From an uncultured Lactobacillaceae bacterium (GTDB lineage: Bacteria > Bacillota > Bacilli > Lactobacillales > Lactobacillaceae), in assembly GCA_945273735.1 (NCBI GenBank), contig CALYPJ010000002.1, positions 62,001-126,000 of the forward strand: a stretch of DNA of 64,000 bases, in the 5' to 3' direction. This document shows positions 42,025 to 51,989 of this stretch, piece by piece. Position 1 is the first letter of the stretch, and the number at the start of each line of letters is the position of its first letter. The notes below the pieces were generated by a model, which saw nothing but the letters and a program-made list of their open reading frames with translations, was not told the DNA's origin and made no database searches. The position numbers and the translations under genes are program-made.

Positions 42025-43902
42025 CTAGGAATTACTATTAATTAAATTAGTTTGAGAATTATTTGAATTAGTATTAGGAATTAATTTTTCTTTGTTTACC
42101 CTTGCTCTTAAGGCCCAAAGAATTGAAGTTGTATCAATTAATTCTTGTAATAAAGCTCCAGCAATTACTGGAATTATACCGGTAGCACAGATTAGTTCTA
42201 AAATTGTACAAATGATAATTCCAATTAAAACTGACTGACGTGCAATTTTCATTGTATAGCGTGAAATATTAATGGCATTTAATAGTGTGTGAAGATCATT
42301 TTTTACAATAACTACATCAGCAGTTTGAGAAGCAGCACTAGCACTACTATTTCCCATTGCAATACCGACATCAGCTGCTGCAATTGCTGGGGCATCATTA
42401 ACCCCATCGCCTACCATTATTAAAGGTCGTTGTTCACTTGGAGCATCTTTGATTAGGGTAATTTTATCTTGAGGTCGACATTGGGAAAAAACATTTGTTA
42501 ACCCAACTTCTTGAGCAATTTTTTGAGCGGTTGCAGGTTGATCACCAGTGATCATTGCTAAGTGATTAATTCCAATTTTCTTTAAATCTTGGATTGTTTG
42601 TGGCGCTTCAGGACGTAACTGGTCTTGTAATAGAATATATCCTTGTACCTGATTATCAATTGCCAAAAAGACTTGCGAAGTATCAGTTAGCTGATGATAT
42701 TTAATTTGTTCACTTTGCGAATTGGTTACAAATTCTAATTTTCCTATTCGATATAATTGATCATCTTTATTTGCTTCAATTCCTTGACCAGTAATTTCTT
42801 TGATATTTTCGAAACCCATTTGTTGAGTAGAATTTTGGGACTTTGCAGCAGCGACAATAGCTTTTCCCATAATATGATTAGAGTTAATTTCTAAATTATA
42901 AAAATAGTTCAATAATTTAGATTTTGAAAGGTGAGCAGTTGATACAATTTGAATGACATTCAATTTCCCTTTAGTTAAAGTACCAGTTTTATCAAAGTAT
43001 GCTGCTTTAGCTTTAGCAAGTTTTTCTAACGAAGTACCACTTTTAAGAATAATACCATGCCGTGTAATACGACTCATTCCAGAAACAATAGCAACCGGAG
43101 CTGCTAAAATTAAAGGACAAGGAGAAGCTACAACTACGACCTGCACAAATCGGTTGGGATCTTTAGCAATAAAAGCTGCTGCAATTCCAATAATTAAGGA
43201 AATAATGGTAAAAGGTAGAGCATATTGATCTGCTAATCGTACAAAACGGGCGGGTTTCAAATTAGCATTTTTTACTAAATTAACCAAAGTTTGATATTGT
43301 GAATCTTTGGCTAATTTTTGAGTTTTTATGTAAATTGGACGGTCTGTGTTTACTGCTCCTGAAATTATGTTATCATCAATTTTTTGCTTGATTAGACGTG
43401 ATTCACCCGTCATGCTTGATTCATCAAAGTCACTCTCCCCTTTGATTATAATTCCATCAATCGGAACTGTTTCACCAGGTTTAATTAATAGAGTAGCTCC
43501 AATTGGAACAGTATCAGCAAGTACATCTTTAATTTGAGATTTTTTAACAATATGAGCAGTTTTGGGGGAGTTATCCAAAAGTAAAGATAAATCGGCACTG
43601 GCTTTTTTACTAGCAAAATCTTCTAAAGAATCGCCACCCGTTAACATAATTAGAATAATTAAAGCCGCCCAATAATTTTTTGCAATTATTGTGGCTGTTA
43701 TCGAGATTATGGCGAGTAAATCAACACCAAAATTACCACTTTTTAAAACTTTAATCATTTCAATTAGCATTGAAAAAGCAATTATTATTCCGGAGATGAT
43801 AATTAAAAAATTAGCAATGTTAGATAATTTAAAACCAAAGTTTAAAATTAAAGCTACACTACCAATTCCTAAAACTATCCAAAATTTGTGCAAATTTGAC
43901 AA
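42025..43902 (-). CDS. P1B-type heavy-metal P-type ATPase with SPC motif, no N-terminal HMA domain
   Basis: ASPCPLILAAP, DKTGTLTKG, GDGVNDAPAI; TTG start with AGAGGA SD. Confidence 0.93.
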   Translation of the reverse strand: MSNLHKFWIVLGIGSVALILNFGFKLSNIANFLIIISGIIIAFSMLIEMIKVLKSGNFGVDLLAIISITATIIAKNYWAALIILIMLTGGDSLEDFASKKASADLSLLLDNSPKTAHIVKKSQIKDVLADTVPIGATLLIKPGETVPIDGIIIKGESDFDESSMTGESRLIKQKIDDNIISGAVNTDRPIYIKTQKLAKDSQYQTLVNLVKNANLKPARFVRLADQYALPFTIISLIIGIAAAFIAKDPNRFVQVVVVASPCPLILAAPVAIVSGMSRITRHGIILKSGTSLEKLAKAKAAYFDKTGTLTKGKLNVIQIVSTAHLSKSKLLNYFYNLEINSNHIMGKAIVAAAKSQNSTQQMGFENIKEITGQGIEANKDDQLYRIGKLEFVTNSQSEQIKYHQLTDTSQVFLAIDNQVQGYILLQDQLRPEAPQTIQDLKKIGINHLAMITGDQPATAQKIAQEVGLTNVFSQCRPQDKITLIKDAPSEQRPLIMVGDGVNDAPAIAAADVGIAMGNSSASAASQTADVVIVKNDLHTLLNAINISRYTMKIARQSVLIGIIICTILELICATGIIPVIAGALLQELIDTTSILWALRARVNKEKLIPNTNSNNSQTNLINSNS

Positions 43903-43930
43903 TTTTATTCCTCTTTTCTTAGAAACTATC

Positions 43931-43945
43931 TTAGAATGATTCTAA
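43931..43945. promoter_or_regulatory. PerR/Fur-family box
   Basis: TTAGAAT-G-ATTCTAA perfect 7-1-7 inverted repeat 28 nt upstream of the ATPase start. Confidence 0.75.
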
Positions 43946-44020
43946 ACATAAAGAAGAATAATTGCAAGTTAGCTATTTTTTGAGACAATAGAGTTATATT
44001 TAAAAAAAGTGAGGTAGTCG

Positions 44021-44923
44021 ATGAAAACTGGGTCAAAAATTATTACTTTAAATAATGGATATCATTTATGGACGAATACTCAAGGAACTGGTGATATTCA
44101 TCTTTTAGCTTTACATGGGGGTCCTGGTGGAACTCATGAGTATTGGGAAGATGCAGCAAAGCAGTTAGCCAAACGCGGACTTAAAGTTCAGGTTCATATG
44201 TACGATCAATTGGGGTCTTTTTATTCAGATCAGCCAGATTTTAGTGATCATAAGAACGCTGAAATTTTAACTTATGAATATTATATCGATGAAGTTGAAG
44301 AAGTTAGGCAAAAATTAGGACTTGATAATTTTTACCTCATTGGACAAAGTTGGGGTGGTGCCTTAGTACAATTGTATGGTTTAAAATATGGCGAACATTT
44401 AAAAGGAGCGATCATTTCCTCGATGATTGATAATACTCAAGAATATGTTGCTGCTGTCAATGCTCGCCGTGCGGAAATTTTGAGTCCTACACAATTAGCA
44501 TATATGCAAAAAATTGAAGAACAAGGTAACTGGAGTGATGCACAATATCAAAAATATGTTGATATTTTAAATCAACAATTTGTCGATCGTCGGGAGCACC
44601 CAGCAATTAGTCATTTAATTGATACTATGGCAACTGATGTATACAATGCGTTTCAAGGTGATAATGAATTTGTAGTGACTGGCAAACTAAAAGATTTTGA
44701 CCTTCGTGGAAAATTGAAGAACTTAACTATGCCAACATATTTAGTTTTTTCAGATCATGAAACAATGCCAGTTTCTGTAGCCAAAAGAATGGCACAAGAA
44801 ATTCCCAATTCTCGGCTTTCAATTACGCCAAACTCTGGTCATCATGGAATGACTGATAATCCACAGTATTATTATGATCATTTATCACAATTTATTTCTG
44901 ATGTAGAATCTGGGGAATTTTAG
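44021..44923 (+). CDS. Proline-specific peptidase / proline iminopeptidase (alpha/beta hydrolase)
   Basis: LHGGPGGTHEYW, GQSWGGALVQLYG. Confidence 0.92.
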   Translation: MKTGSKIITLNNGYHLWTNTQGTGDIHLLALHGGPGGTHEYWEDAAKQLAKRGLKVQVHMYDQLGSFYSDQPDFSDHKNAEILTYEYYIDEVEEVRQKLGLDNFYLIGQSWGGALVQLYGLKYGEHLKGAIISSMIDNTQEYVAAVNARRAEILSPTQLAYMQKIEEQGNWSDAQYQKYVDILNQQFVDRREHPAISHLIDTMATDVYNAFQGDNEFVVTGKLKDFDLRGKLKNLTMPTYLVFSDHETMPVSVAKRMAQEIPNSRLSITPNSGHHGMTDNPQYYYDHLSQFISDVESGEF

Positions 44924-44952
44924 AAAACATCGTCCTGGGAGGATACAAGAGA

Positions 44953-45729
44953 ATGGCAAAGCGAGTATTAGATTTTTCAGGTAGTGTAAATTTAAGAGAG
45001 ATGGGAGGATATCAAACTCGATCAGGCCAGCATTTACGCTGGCATAAGTTGTTACGTTCTGGCGATTTAAGTAATCTTGATCAAAAAGGACAAGAACAAC
45101 TAATTGCTTATGGCTTAAAATATGATTTGGATTTTCGTTCAGATTCTGAAGTTAAAAATTTTCCTGATCCAAGTTTAAAAGGAGTAAAATACGATCATTT
45201 ACCAGTGTATGGTAATTCGCCTCAAACCCCTACCTTGCATTGGCGTCGATTTAAGGGCCGTTTGAAACATAAAGAAAAATTTCAAATGGCTTCCAATATT
45301 GGTGGTATCTATCAAAATGTTATTCTTAATTACCATAGTCAGCAGGCTTATGGCTCCATGTTTCATTATCTTTTAATTAATGATCAGCAGGATCAATCGG
45401 TTTTGTTTCATTGTTCAGCAGGTCAAGATCGTACTGGGATTGGAGCTGCTTTAATTGAAAAATTATTTGATTTACCAAATGAAACAATTACTGCTGATTA
45501 TCTTTTATCTAATATGGTTTATTCATCTCGTCAAACTCAGGTAATTACCGATGACGAAGTAGATGATTATATAAATCAAATGAATTTGTCGGACGTTCAG
45601 GCCTATAATATTAATGCGATTTTTGACGCAATAGATTATTTTTATGGTGACTATGAACACTTTACTCGAGAAGCTTTAAAATTGAGTAATCAAGATATAG
45701 CGGATTTAAAAAAAATCTATCTAGATTAA
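44953..45729 (+). CDS. Tyrosine-protein phosphatase
   Basis: FHCSAGQDRTGIGAALI CX5R motif; NLREMGGYQT; LLRSGDLS. Confidence 0.92.
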   Translation: MAKRVLDFSGSVNLREMGGYQTRSGQHLRWHKLLRSGDLSNLDQKGQEQLIAYGLKYDLDFRSDSEVKNFPDPSLKGVKYDHLPVYGNSPQTPTLHWRRFKGRLKHKEKFQMASNIGGIYQNVILNYHSQQAYGSMFHYLLINDQQDQSVLFHCSAGQDRTGIGAALIEKLFDLPNETITADYLLSNMVYSSRQTQVITDDEVDDYINQMNLSDVQAYNINAIFDAIDYFYGDYEHFTREALKLSNQDIADLKKIYLD

Positions 45730-45771
45730 ATCAAAGAGTGCCTGAGTCAAACACTTTTTTAAATTATATAT

Positions 45772-45829
45772 AATCTATATATTGTGTGTTTATGAATTTA
45801 TATATCCTAAAAGTATCTATATTTTGGTA
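45772..45829. promoter_or_regulatory. Two tandem NrdR-box-like elements upstream of nrdD
   Basis: AATCTATATATTGTGT (45772) and TATCTATATTTTGGTA (45814), 42 bp apart, 12/16 identical. Confidence 0.55.
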
Positions 45830-45858
45830 TGATAGATACAGACAAAGGAGGCACTCTA

Positions 45859-48072
45859 GTGCTTGAACTTAACGAAAAGCAAAAAATACAATCAGAAACA
45901 TTGAAAATTACAATAATTAAGCGTGATGGCCGAAAAACAGCTTTTGACCTCAATAAAATTAGACAGGCAATTATAAAAGCTGCTAAAAGCGTTCAAAAAA
46001 GCCTTAGTCCTATAGATTATCAAAATATTGAGAATGTGGTTGATGATGTAGAAGCTGAAATTAAATCACGTTTTCAAAAAGATGTAAAAATTTATGAGAT
46101 TCAAAACATCGTTGAACATACTCTTTTGGCTCATCATCAATACGAAATAGCGCAAGCGTATATTTCTTATCGAACACAAAAAGATTTTGCGCGTAATCAA
46201 GCAACGGATATCAACTTTACAATTAATAAGCTTTTAAATAAAGATGAAAGCGTTGTTAACGAAAACGCAAATAAAGACAGTAATGTTTTTAATACGCAAA
46301 GAGATTTAACTGCTGGTACTGTTGCTAAGGCTATAGGCTTAAAGATGTTACCTCCACAAGTTGCTAATGCACACTTAAAAGGTGATATCCACTGGCATGA
46401 TTTGGATTATACACCTTATGAGCCAATGACCAATTGTTGTTTAATTGATTTTAAAGAAATGTTAAATCATGGTTTTAAAATTGGTAATGCTGAGGTAGAA
46501 CCACCACATTCAATTCAAGTTGCTACTGCTCAAATGGCTCAAATTATTGCTAATGTTGCATCTAGTCAATATGGAGGATGTTCTTCAGATCGAACTGATG
46601 AGGTTTTAGCTCCATTTGCAATGAAAAATTTTACTAAGCATCAAGCTGAGGCTAAAAAATGGATTGATGATCCTTGCAAGCAAGAAGATTATGCCAAAGA
46701 GCGTACTCGAAAAGATATTTACGATGCAATGCAAAGTTTAGAGTATGAAATTAATACATTATATTCTTCCAATGGGCAAACACCTTTTACTACGTTAGGT
46801 TTTGGTTTAGGTAAAAGTTGGGCTGAAAGAGAGATTCAAAAAGCTATTTTACAAGTACGAATTGACGGTTTAGGTACTGAACATCGAACAGCAATTTTTC
46901 CTAAACTTGTGTTCACTTTGAAGCGAGGTTTGAATTTAGAACCAGAAGATGTTAACTATGATATAAAACAACTAGCTTTAGAGTGTGCCACTAAAAGAAT
47001 GTATCCAGATGTTGTTTCTTATGATATGATCGTTAAACTAACTGGTTCCTTTAAAGCTCCAATGGGATGTCGCTCATTTTTACAGGGTTGGAAAGATGAA
47101 AATGGTAAAGACGTTGAATCAGGACGGATGAACTTAGGTGTAGTAACGATTAACTTACCGCGAGTAGCTTTGGAATCGCAAGGTGACAAAAGTAAATTTT
47201 GGGCAATTTTAAAGGAACGAGTAGATATTTGTCGTGATGCTTTAGTTTATAAAGTTGAAAGAACGAAAGAAGCTGTGGTTCAAAACGCACCAATTCTTTA
47301 TCGATATGGGGCTTTTGGTAAACGATTAAGTAGTACTGATCATGTTGATAAACTTTTTAAAAATAGTCGTGCAACTGTTTCTTTAGGGTATATCGGTTTA
47401 TATGAAGTTGGTACAGTATTTTATGGTCCTAATTGGGAACCTAATCCCGAGGCTAAACAATTTACAATTGATGTAGTTAAATATTTACATGATCAGTGTG
47501 TCGATTGGGAAAAAGAATACGGATATCACTTTTCAGTTTATGGAACACCAGCGGAATCTTTGACTGATACTTTTTGCCGATTAGATAAGGAAAAATTCGG
47601 TAGTATACCAGATATTACGGATAAAGATTATTATACAAATAGTTTTCACTATGATGTTCGGAAAAAGCCAACACCTTTTGAAAAATTGAAATTCGAAAGT
47701 GCATATCCATATTATTCTAGTGGTGGTTTTATTCATTATTGTGAATATCCTAATTTGAAACAAAATCCTCGAGCTTTGGAAGCTGTTTGGGATTATGGTT
47801 ATGACCTCGTTGGGTATTTAGGAACAAATACTCCGATTGATCAATGCTTTAAATGCGGTTTTAAAGGTGAGTTTAAAGCAACTGAAAGAGGCTTTAAGTG
47901 CCCGCAATGTGGTAATACAGATCCAGCAACTGTTGATGTGGTTAAGAGAACTTGTGGTTATTTAGGTAATCCTAATCAGCGACCTATGGTTCATGGTCGA
48001 CATGAAGAAATTCGTCATCGGGTAAAACATTTAACTTTAAGTAATGATCATTTAGCTGGAGCTGATAGTTAA
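45859..48072 (+). CDS. nrdD: Anaerobic ribonucleoside-triphosphate reductase
   Basis: ATP-cone, GDIHWHDLDY, glycyl-radical RTCGYLGNP. GTG 45859 with AAAGGAGG SD preferred over ATG 45829. Confidence 0.96.
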   Translation: MLELNEKQKIQSETLKITIIKRDGRKTAFDLNKIRQAIIKAAKSVQKSLSPIDYQNIENVVDDVEAEIKSRFQKDVKIYEIQNIVEHTLLAHHQYEIAQAYISYRTQKDFARNQATDINFTINKLLNKDESVVNENANKDSNVFNTQRDLTAGTVAKAIGLKMLPPQVANAHLKGDIHWHDLDYTPYEPMTNCCLIDFKEMLNHGFKIGNAEVEPPHSIQVATAQMAQIIANVASSQYGGCSSDRTDEVLAPFAMKNFTKHQAEAKKWIDDPCKQEDYAKERTRKDIYDAMQSLEYEINTLYSSNGQTPFTTLGFGLGKSWAEREIQKAILQVRIDGLGTEHRTAIFPKLVFTLKRGLNLEPEDVNYDIKQLALECATKRMYPDVVSYDMIVKLTGSFKAPMGCRSFLQGWKDENGKDVESGRMNLGVVTINLPRVALESQGDKSKFWAILKERVDICRDALVYKVERTKEAVVQNAPILYRYGAFGKRLSSTDHVDKLFKNSRATVSLGYIGLYEVGTVFYGPNWEPNPEAKQFTIDVVKYLHDQCVDWEKEYGYHFSVYGTPAESLTDTFCRLDKEKFGSIPDITDKDYYTNSFHYDVRKKPTPFEKLKFESAYPYYSSGGFIHYCEYPNLKQNPRALEAVWDYGYDLVGYLGTNTPIDQCFKCGFKGEFKATERGFKCPQCGNTDPATVDVVKRTCGYLGNPNQRPMVHGRHEEIRHRVKHLTLSNDHLAGADS

Positions 48073-48122
48073 ATAAGTGATTATTGGGTAGAAAATTAGC
48101 CTAGGAAGGAATTTGAATTTGT

Positions 48123-48833
48123 ATGGCTAAAAAAGAAACTGACAATATTGACGAAGATTGTTTAGATTTGGGAATTAAGTTTAATTTACATCAAAAAAGT
48201 AAAAAAGTTTCTTCAAAAAGTACACCACGTTTGGATCAACGAAGTGTTGCGCGACAAATGAAACAAAAAAAATATGATCCTTATCATCCGCAAAAATGGC
48301 GGGCTAGTGACTACTCATTAGGTAAAATTGCTGATTATAAACCGTTTAATTTTGTGGATGGTGAAGGGGTTCGATGTTCTTTATATGTTTCAGGGTGTTT
48401 GTTTGCTTGTCCAGGATGTTATAATGTAGCAGCTCAAAATTTTGAATATGGTTATCCTTACAGTCAAGAATTGGAAGATCAAATTATAACTGATTTATCT
48501 CAAACTTATGTTGATGGGTTGACTCTTTTGGGAGGTGAACCTTTTTTAAATACGCAAGTCTGTTTAAAATTAGTAAAGCGAATTCGACAAGAATTTGGAA
48601 ATAAGAAAACCATTTGGTCTTGGAGTGGCTACACTTGGGAAGAACTTTTATCAGGTAGTGATGATAAAAAAGAATTGCTTTCTTTAATTGATATTCTTGT
48701 TGATGGTCGTTTTATTATTAGTAAAAAAGATTTAACATTACAATTTAGGGGTAGTTCTAATCAAAAAATAATCGATGTAAAAAAGTCATTTAAGGAAGGG
48801 AAGATCCACATTTGGGATCGATTAATTAAATAA
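48123..48833 (+). CDS. nrdG: Anaerobic NTP-reductase activating protein (radical SAM)
   Basis: CLFACPGC (CX3CX2C), TLLGGEPFLN, directly after nrdD. Confidence 0.95.
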   Translation: MAKKETDNIDEDCLDLGIKFNLHQKSKKVSSKSTPRLDQRSVARQMKQKKYDPYHPQKWRASDYSLGKIADYKPFNFVDGEGVRCSLYVSGCLFACPGCYNVAAQNFEYGYPYSQELEDQIITDLSQTYVDGLTLLGGEPFLNTQVCLKLVKRIRQEFGNKKTIWSWSGYTWEELLSGSDDKKELLSLIDILVDGRFIISKKDLTLQFRGSSNQKIIDVKKSFKEGKIHIWDRLIK

Positions 48834-49570
48834 TGAAAATACAAGTTTTAGGCTATTATGGAGGCTATCCCTATGCTGGTCATGGCACTAGTTCTTATTT
48901 AATCAGTGAGGGTGATTTTCATCTTTTACTGGATTGTGGTTCTGGGGCGTTAATGGCTTTGGAAAAGGTTTTTGATCCTTTACAGTTAGATGCAGTAATT
49001 ATTAGTCATTATCATGCTGATCATCAAGCAGATATAGGAGTTTTGCAGTACTATTATCAATTAAAAACCGGAGACAAAAAAAAGTCTCCGTTACCTATTT
49101 ATGGTCACAAGAAGGATTTTGAACATTTTAAAGCTTTAACCTTTGGTCAAATTACGCAGGGTATTGCTTATGATCCCACAAAAAAATTAGATTTGGGTCC
49201 TTTAGTTATTAGTTTTTGTCAAACGATACATCCAGTAGTTGCTTATGCAATGCGAATTGAATCTCAAATTGATGGAAAAGTGTTGAGCTATACTGCTGAT
49301 ACTCGTTATTTTTCTGATTTAACTAATTTTATAAAAAATAGTGATTTATTGATTGCTGATACTAATTTTTCGGCAAATAAAGTTGGCGAGCTTTGGCATA
49401 TGACATCTACTCAATCTGCTAAGTTAGGATTAGAAGGTCATGTTAAATCATTACTTTTAAGTCATTTACCGCAGGAAGTTGATCATCAACAAATATTAAA
49501 AGAAGCTCAAAGCAAAGCTCCTCAATTATCGATTCTTCTAGCTCAGCAAAATTTGGAACTAGCAGTTTAA
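48833..49570 (+). CDS. MBL-fold metallo-hydrolase (RNase Z-like)
   Basis: ISHYHADHQADIG, YTADTRYFSDL, LLLSHLPQEVD. Confidence 0.9.
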   Translation: MKIQVLGYYGGYPYAGHGTSSYLISEGDFHLLLDCGSGALMALEKVFDPLQLDAVIISHYHADHQADIGVLQYYYQLKTGDKKKSPLPIYGHKKDFEHFKALTFGQITQGIAYDPTKKLDLGPLVISFCQTIHPVVAYAMRIESQIDGKVLSYTADTRYFSDLTNFIKNSDLLIADTNFSANKVGELWHMTSTQSAKLGLEGHVKSLLLSHLPQEVDHQQILKEAQSKAPQLSILLAQQNLELAV

Positions 49571-49687
49571 TTTAACTTTAATTTTTTAATCAAAAATTCT
49601 ATTAACTTGACGATTGAAGATGGTTGATGTAAGCTTTCTCAAAGTGGTAAATAACTGTTAGCACTGAAAACGGAGGAACTATTTCTC

Positions 49688-50407
49688 ATGGAAATAGATC
49701 GAATAGATAAAAATAATATTCGGGTTTTTCTGGTACATAAAGATTTAGAGGAACGCGGAGTAACAATTTTAGACTTACTTGGTAATCAAATGCAGGTTGA
49801 AAAATTCTTTTATAGTATTCTAGAAGAAGTTGATACTGATCATAGTTTTTCAGGAACTCAGGCAGTTACTTTTCAAGTAATGCCTAACGAGGATGGATTA
49901 GAATTATTGATTAGCAAAACACCGCGAAACTATGAAAATAATATTAATTCTGAAATTAAAAAGAACAATATTTCAAATTCATCAGCATTTAATTTAGATG
50001 CTGCTGCTAGATCAACTAATGTTCCTCATGATCACGATTTATTGGATATAGGCACCCAAGAAGATATTATTGCCGGAATAAAGAAATATCGACAACAACG
50101 TTATTTGAGAGCATTAAAATCAGATGATTTGACTTATGTAGCTCGATTTGACTCAATTGAAGATTTGATAAATTTGGGTCATTTTATGACAATGAAGGTT
50201 AAATCGATATTATATACCTATAATGATAAATATTATGTAATGTTTTCACTTTATAAAAAAGATGCAAATCAAAAAAATTATATTAGCTTAGTTACTAGTG
50301 TTAATGAATATGGTAGCCCTTCAGATATTTCGTCAGAATTAATAATAGAACATGGTAAAGTTTTGATTAAGAATAATGTATTTCAAGTGTTAAACAATTA
50401 CTTTTGA
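49688..50407 (+). CDS. mecA: Adaptor protein MecA
   Basis: MEIDRIDKNNIRVFLVHKDLEERGVTILDLLGNQ; C-terminal YVARFDSIEDLINL..YNDKYYVMF. Confidence 0.92.
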   Translation: MEIDRIDKNNIRVFLVHKDLEERGVTILDLLGNQMQVEKFFYSILEEVDTDHSFSGTQAVTFQVMPNEDGLELLISKTPRNYENNINSEIKKNNISNSSAFNLDAAARSTNVPHDHDLLDIGTQEDIIAGIKKYRQQRYLRALKSDDLTYVARFDSIEDLINLGHFMTMKVKSILYTYNDKYYVMFSLYKKDANQKNYISLVTSVNEYGSPSDISSELIIEHGKVLIKNNVFQVLNNYF

Positions 50408-50420
50408 GTCAAAAAACATT

Positions 50421-50456
50421 TACCTTCTCGTAATTAATACGGGGAGGTATTTTTTT
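50421..50456 (+). terminator. Terminator-like hairpin whose 3' arm holds the coiA SD and whose T-tract enters the coiA start codon
   Basis: TACCTTCTCGTA-attaa-TACGGGGAGGTA-TTTTTTT; SD GGGGAGG 50441-50447; TTG start 50455. Confidence 0.75.
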
Positions 50457-51348
50457 GCTAATAGGAATGGATCACCATAGAAAATTAATTTATTTGACGT
50501 CTGAAAATCAAGTTAAAAAAATAATAAATGAAAAAATTGAAATTTTTTGTCCGAATTGTCAAGAAAAATTAAAAATTTGTTGGGGAAATAAACGGCGTCC
50601 TTATTTTAAACACCAAGTTTTACCAAAACATTTAAGTAACGAATCTACTTTACATCAAAAAGGTAAGATGCTTTTAGCACAAGCTGGTTTAGCTATTAAT
50701 GCTCAAGTTGAGATAGAAAAGAAAGTTATTCAACAAGAACAAGAACGTCGGGTTGATGTTTTTATGTATCCTCACTTAGCGTTGGAATTTCAATGTAGTC
50801 CTTTGACAGTTTCAGTTTTAAAAGCACGAAATGATTTTTATCGTCAACAGGGTTGGGCATCTTTATGGATACTGGGACCAAACTATTTAAAAAATAAAAC
50901 TATTGCTCCAGCAGCTTTAAAATTTTTAAAATATCAAAAAAAATTAGGTTTTTATTTAATTTTTTTAAATGTTGATCGAAAAAAGATAATTGTTTATCAT
51001 CACATAAGAAAATATGATTGGCAAAGGTATCATTGGATTACTGAAACGTGTAATAATGATCAATTATTTATTTATCCTTTTTCTCAATTTGTTACTTCAC
51101 TACCTGTAATATCGATTAAAAAAACACAATTTCAATTAAAAAAAGAGTTACGAAGAAAGAATCGTCAACTTTTGAATTTGCAAGGTATTTGTTATGAAAA
51201 AGGATGCAATTTATTAGAATTACCCTCAAAACTGTTTGTAACTCAAGGCTTTTGGCCTATCATTGATTCAAAACTTGTATTAAATCTTTATAGTTTTTTT
51301 AAAATGCCATTGCCATCTCTAGATTTGGGGCAATTTCCGTTATTATAA
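50455..51348 (+). CDS. coiA: Competence protein CoiA-like (PD-(D/E)XK nuclease)
   Basis: FCPNCQEKLK..KRRPYFKH, RRVDVFMYPHLALEFQCSPLTV. Confidence 0.87.
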   Translation: MLIGMDHHRKLIYLTSENQVKKIINEKIEIFCPNCQEKLKICWGNKRRPYFKHQVLPKHLSNESTLHQKGKMLLAQAGLAINAQVEIEKKVIQQEQERRVDVFMYPHLALEFQCSPLTVSVLKARNDFYRQQGWASLWILGPNYLKNKTIAPAALKFLKYQKKLGFYLIFLNVDRKKIIVYHHIRKYDWQRYHWITETCNNDQLFIYPFSQFVTSLPVISIKKTQFQLKKELRRKNRQLLNLQGICYEKGCNLLELPSKLFVTQGFWPIIDSKLVLNLYSFFKMPLPSLDLGQFPLL

Positions 51349-51371
51349 GTTAATAGAAAAGAGAATAATTT

Positions 51372-51989
51372 ATGATTAAAGATTGGAAAAGCTTTTTACT
51401 ACCTTATGCCGTGGCGGTTGAAGAAATGAAAGTAAAACTTCGAGAATTACGAAAGCAATATTTGCAGTATGAGGAAGAATCACCAATTGAATTTGTTACC
51501 GGTAGGGTTAAACCCGTTGATTCGATTAAAGAAAAAATGCAGCGACGTCATATTGATGAACAACACATTGAAGAAGAAATGCAAGATATTGCTGGCCTAA
51601 GAATTATCGTACAATTTGTCGAAGATATCTATGAAGTTGTAGAATTAATTAGGCATCGGGAAGATATGACAATAGTGGAAGAACGCGACTATGTCAAGTA
51701 TAATAAAGCTTCTGGTTACCGATCTTATCATATTGTTGTAGAGTACACCGTAGAATTAGTCAATGGACCGCATAAAATTCTTGCGGAAATTCAAGTGCGA
51801 ACTATGTCAATGAACTTTTGGGCAACAATAGAACATAGCTTGAATTATAAATATCAAGGACAAGTTCCTCCCGATGTAGCAAAGCGACTAGAGAGTTCGG
51901 CAGAAGTGGCTTTTCAACTTGACCAGGAAATGTCAGAAATTCGTTCCGAATTGCGCCAAAATAATTCTCAGGAGTCAAAGAACAATTGA
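51372..51989 (+). CDS. relQ: Small alarmone synthetase RelQ
   Basis: GRVKPVDSIKEKMQRR, DIAGLRIIVQF, ASGYRSYHIVVEY. Confidence 0.94.
   Translation: MIKDWKSFLLPYAVAVEEMKVKLRELRKQYLQYEEESPIEFVTGRVKPVDSIKEKMQRRHIDEQHIEEEMQDIAGLRIIVQFVEDIYEVVELIRHREDMTIVEERDYVKYNKASGYRSYHIVVEYTVELVNGPHKILAEIQVRTMSMNFWATIEHSLNYKYQGQVPPDVAKRLESSAEVAFQLDQEMSEIRSELRQNNSQESKNN

Noticed and set aside
49659-49677. TTAGCACT resembling half of a CIRCE (HrcA) operator before mecA
   Set aside because: The second inverted half (GAGTGCTAA) is missing; single-half match is likely chance.
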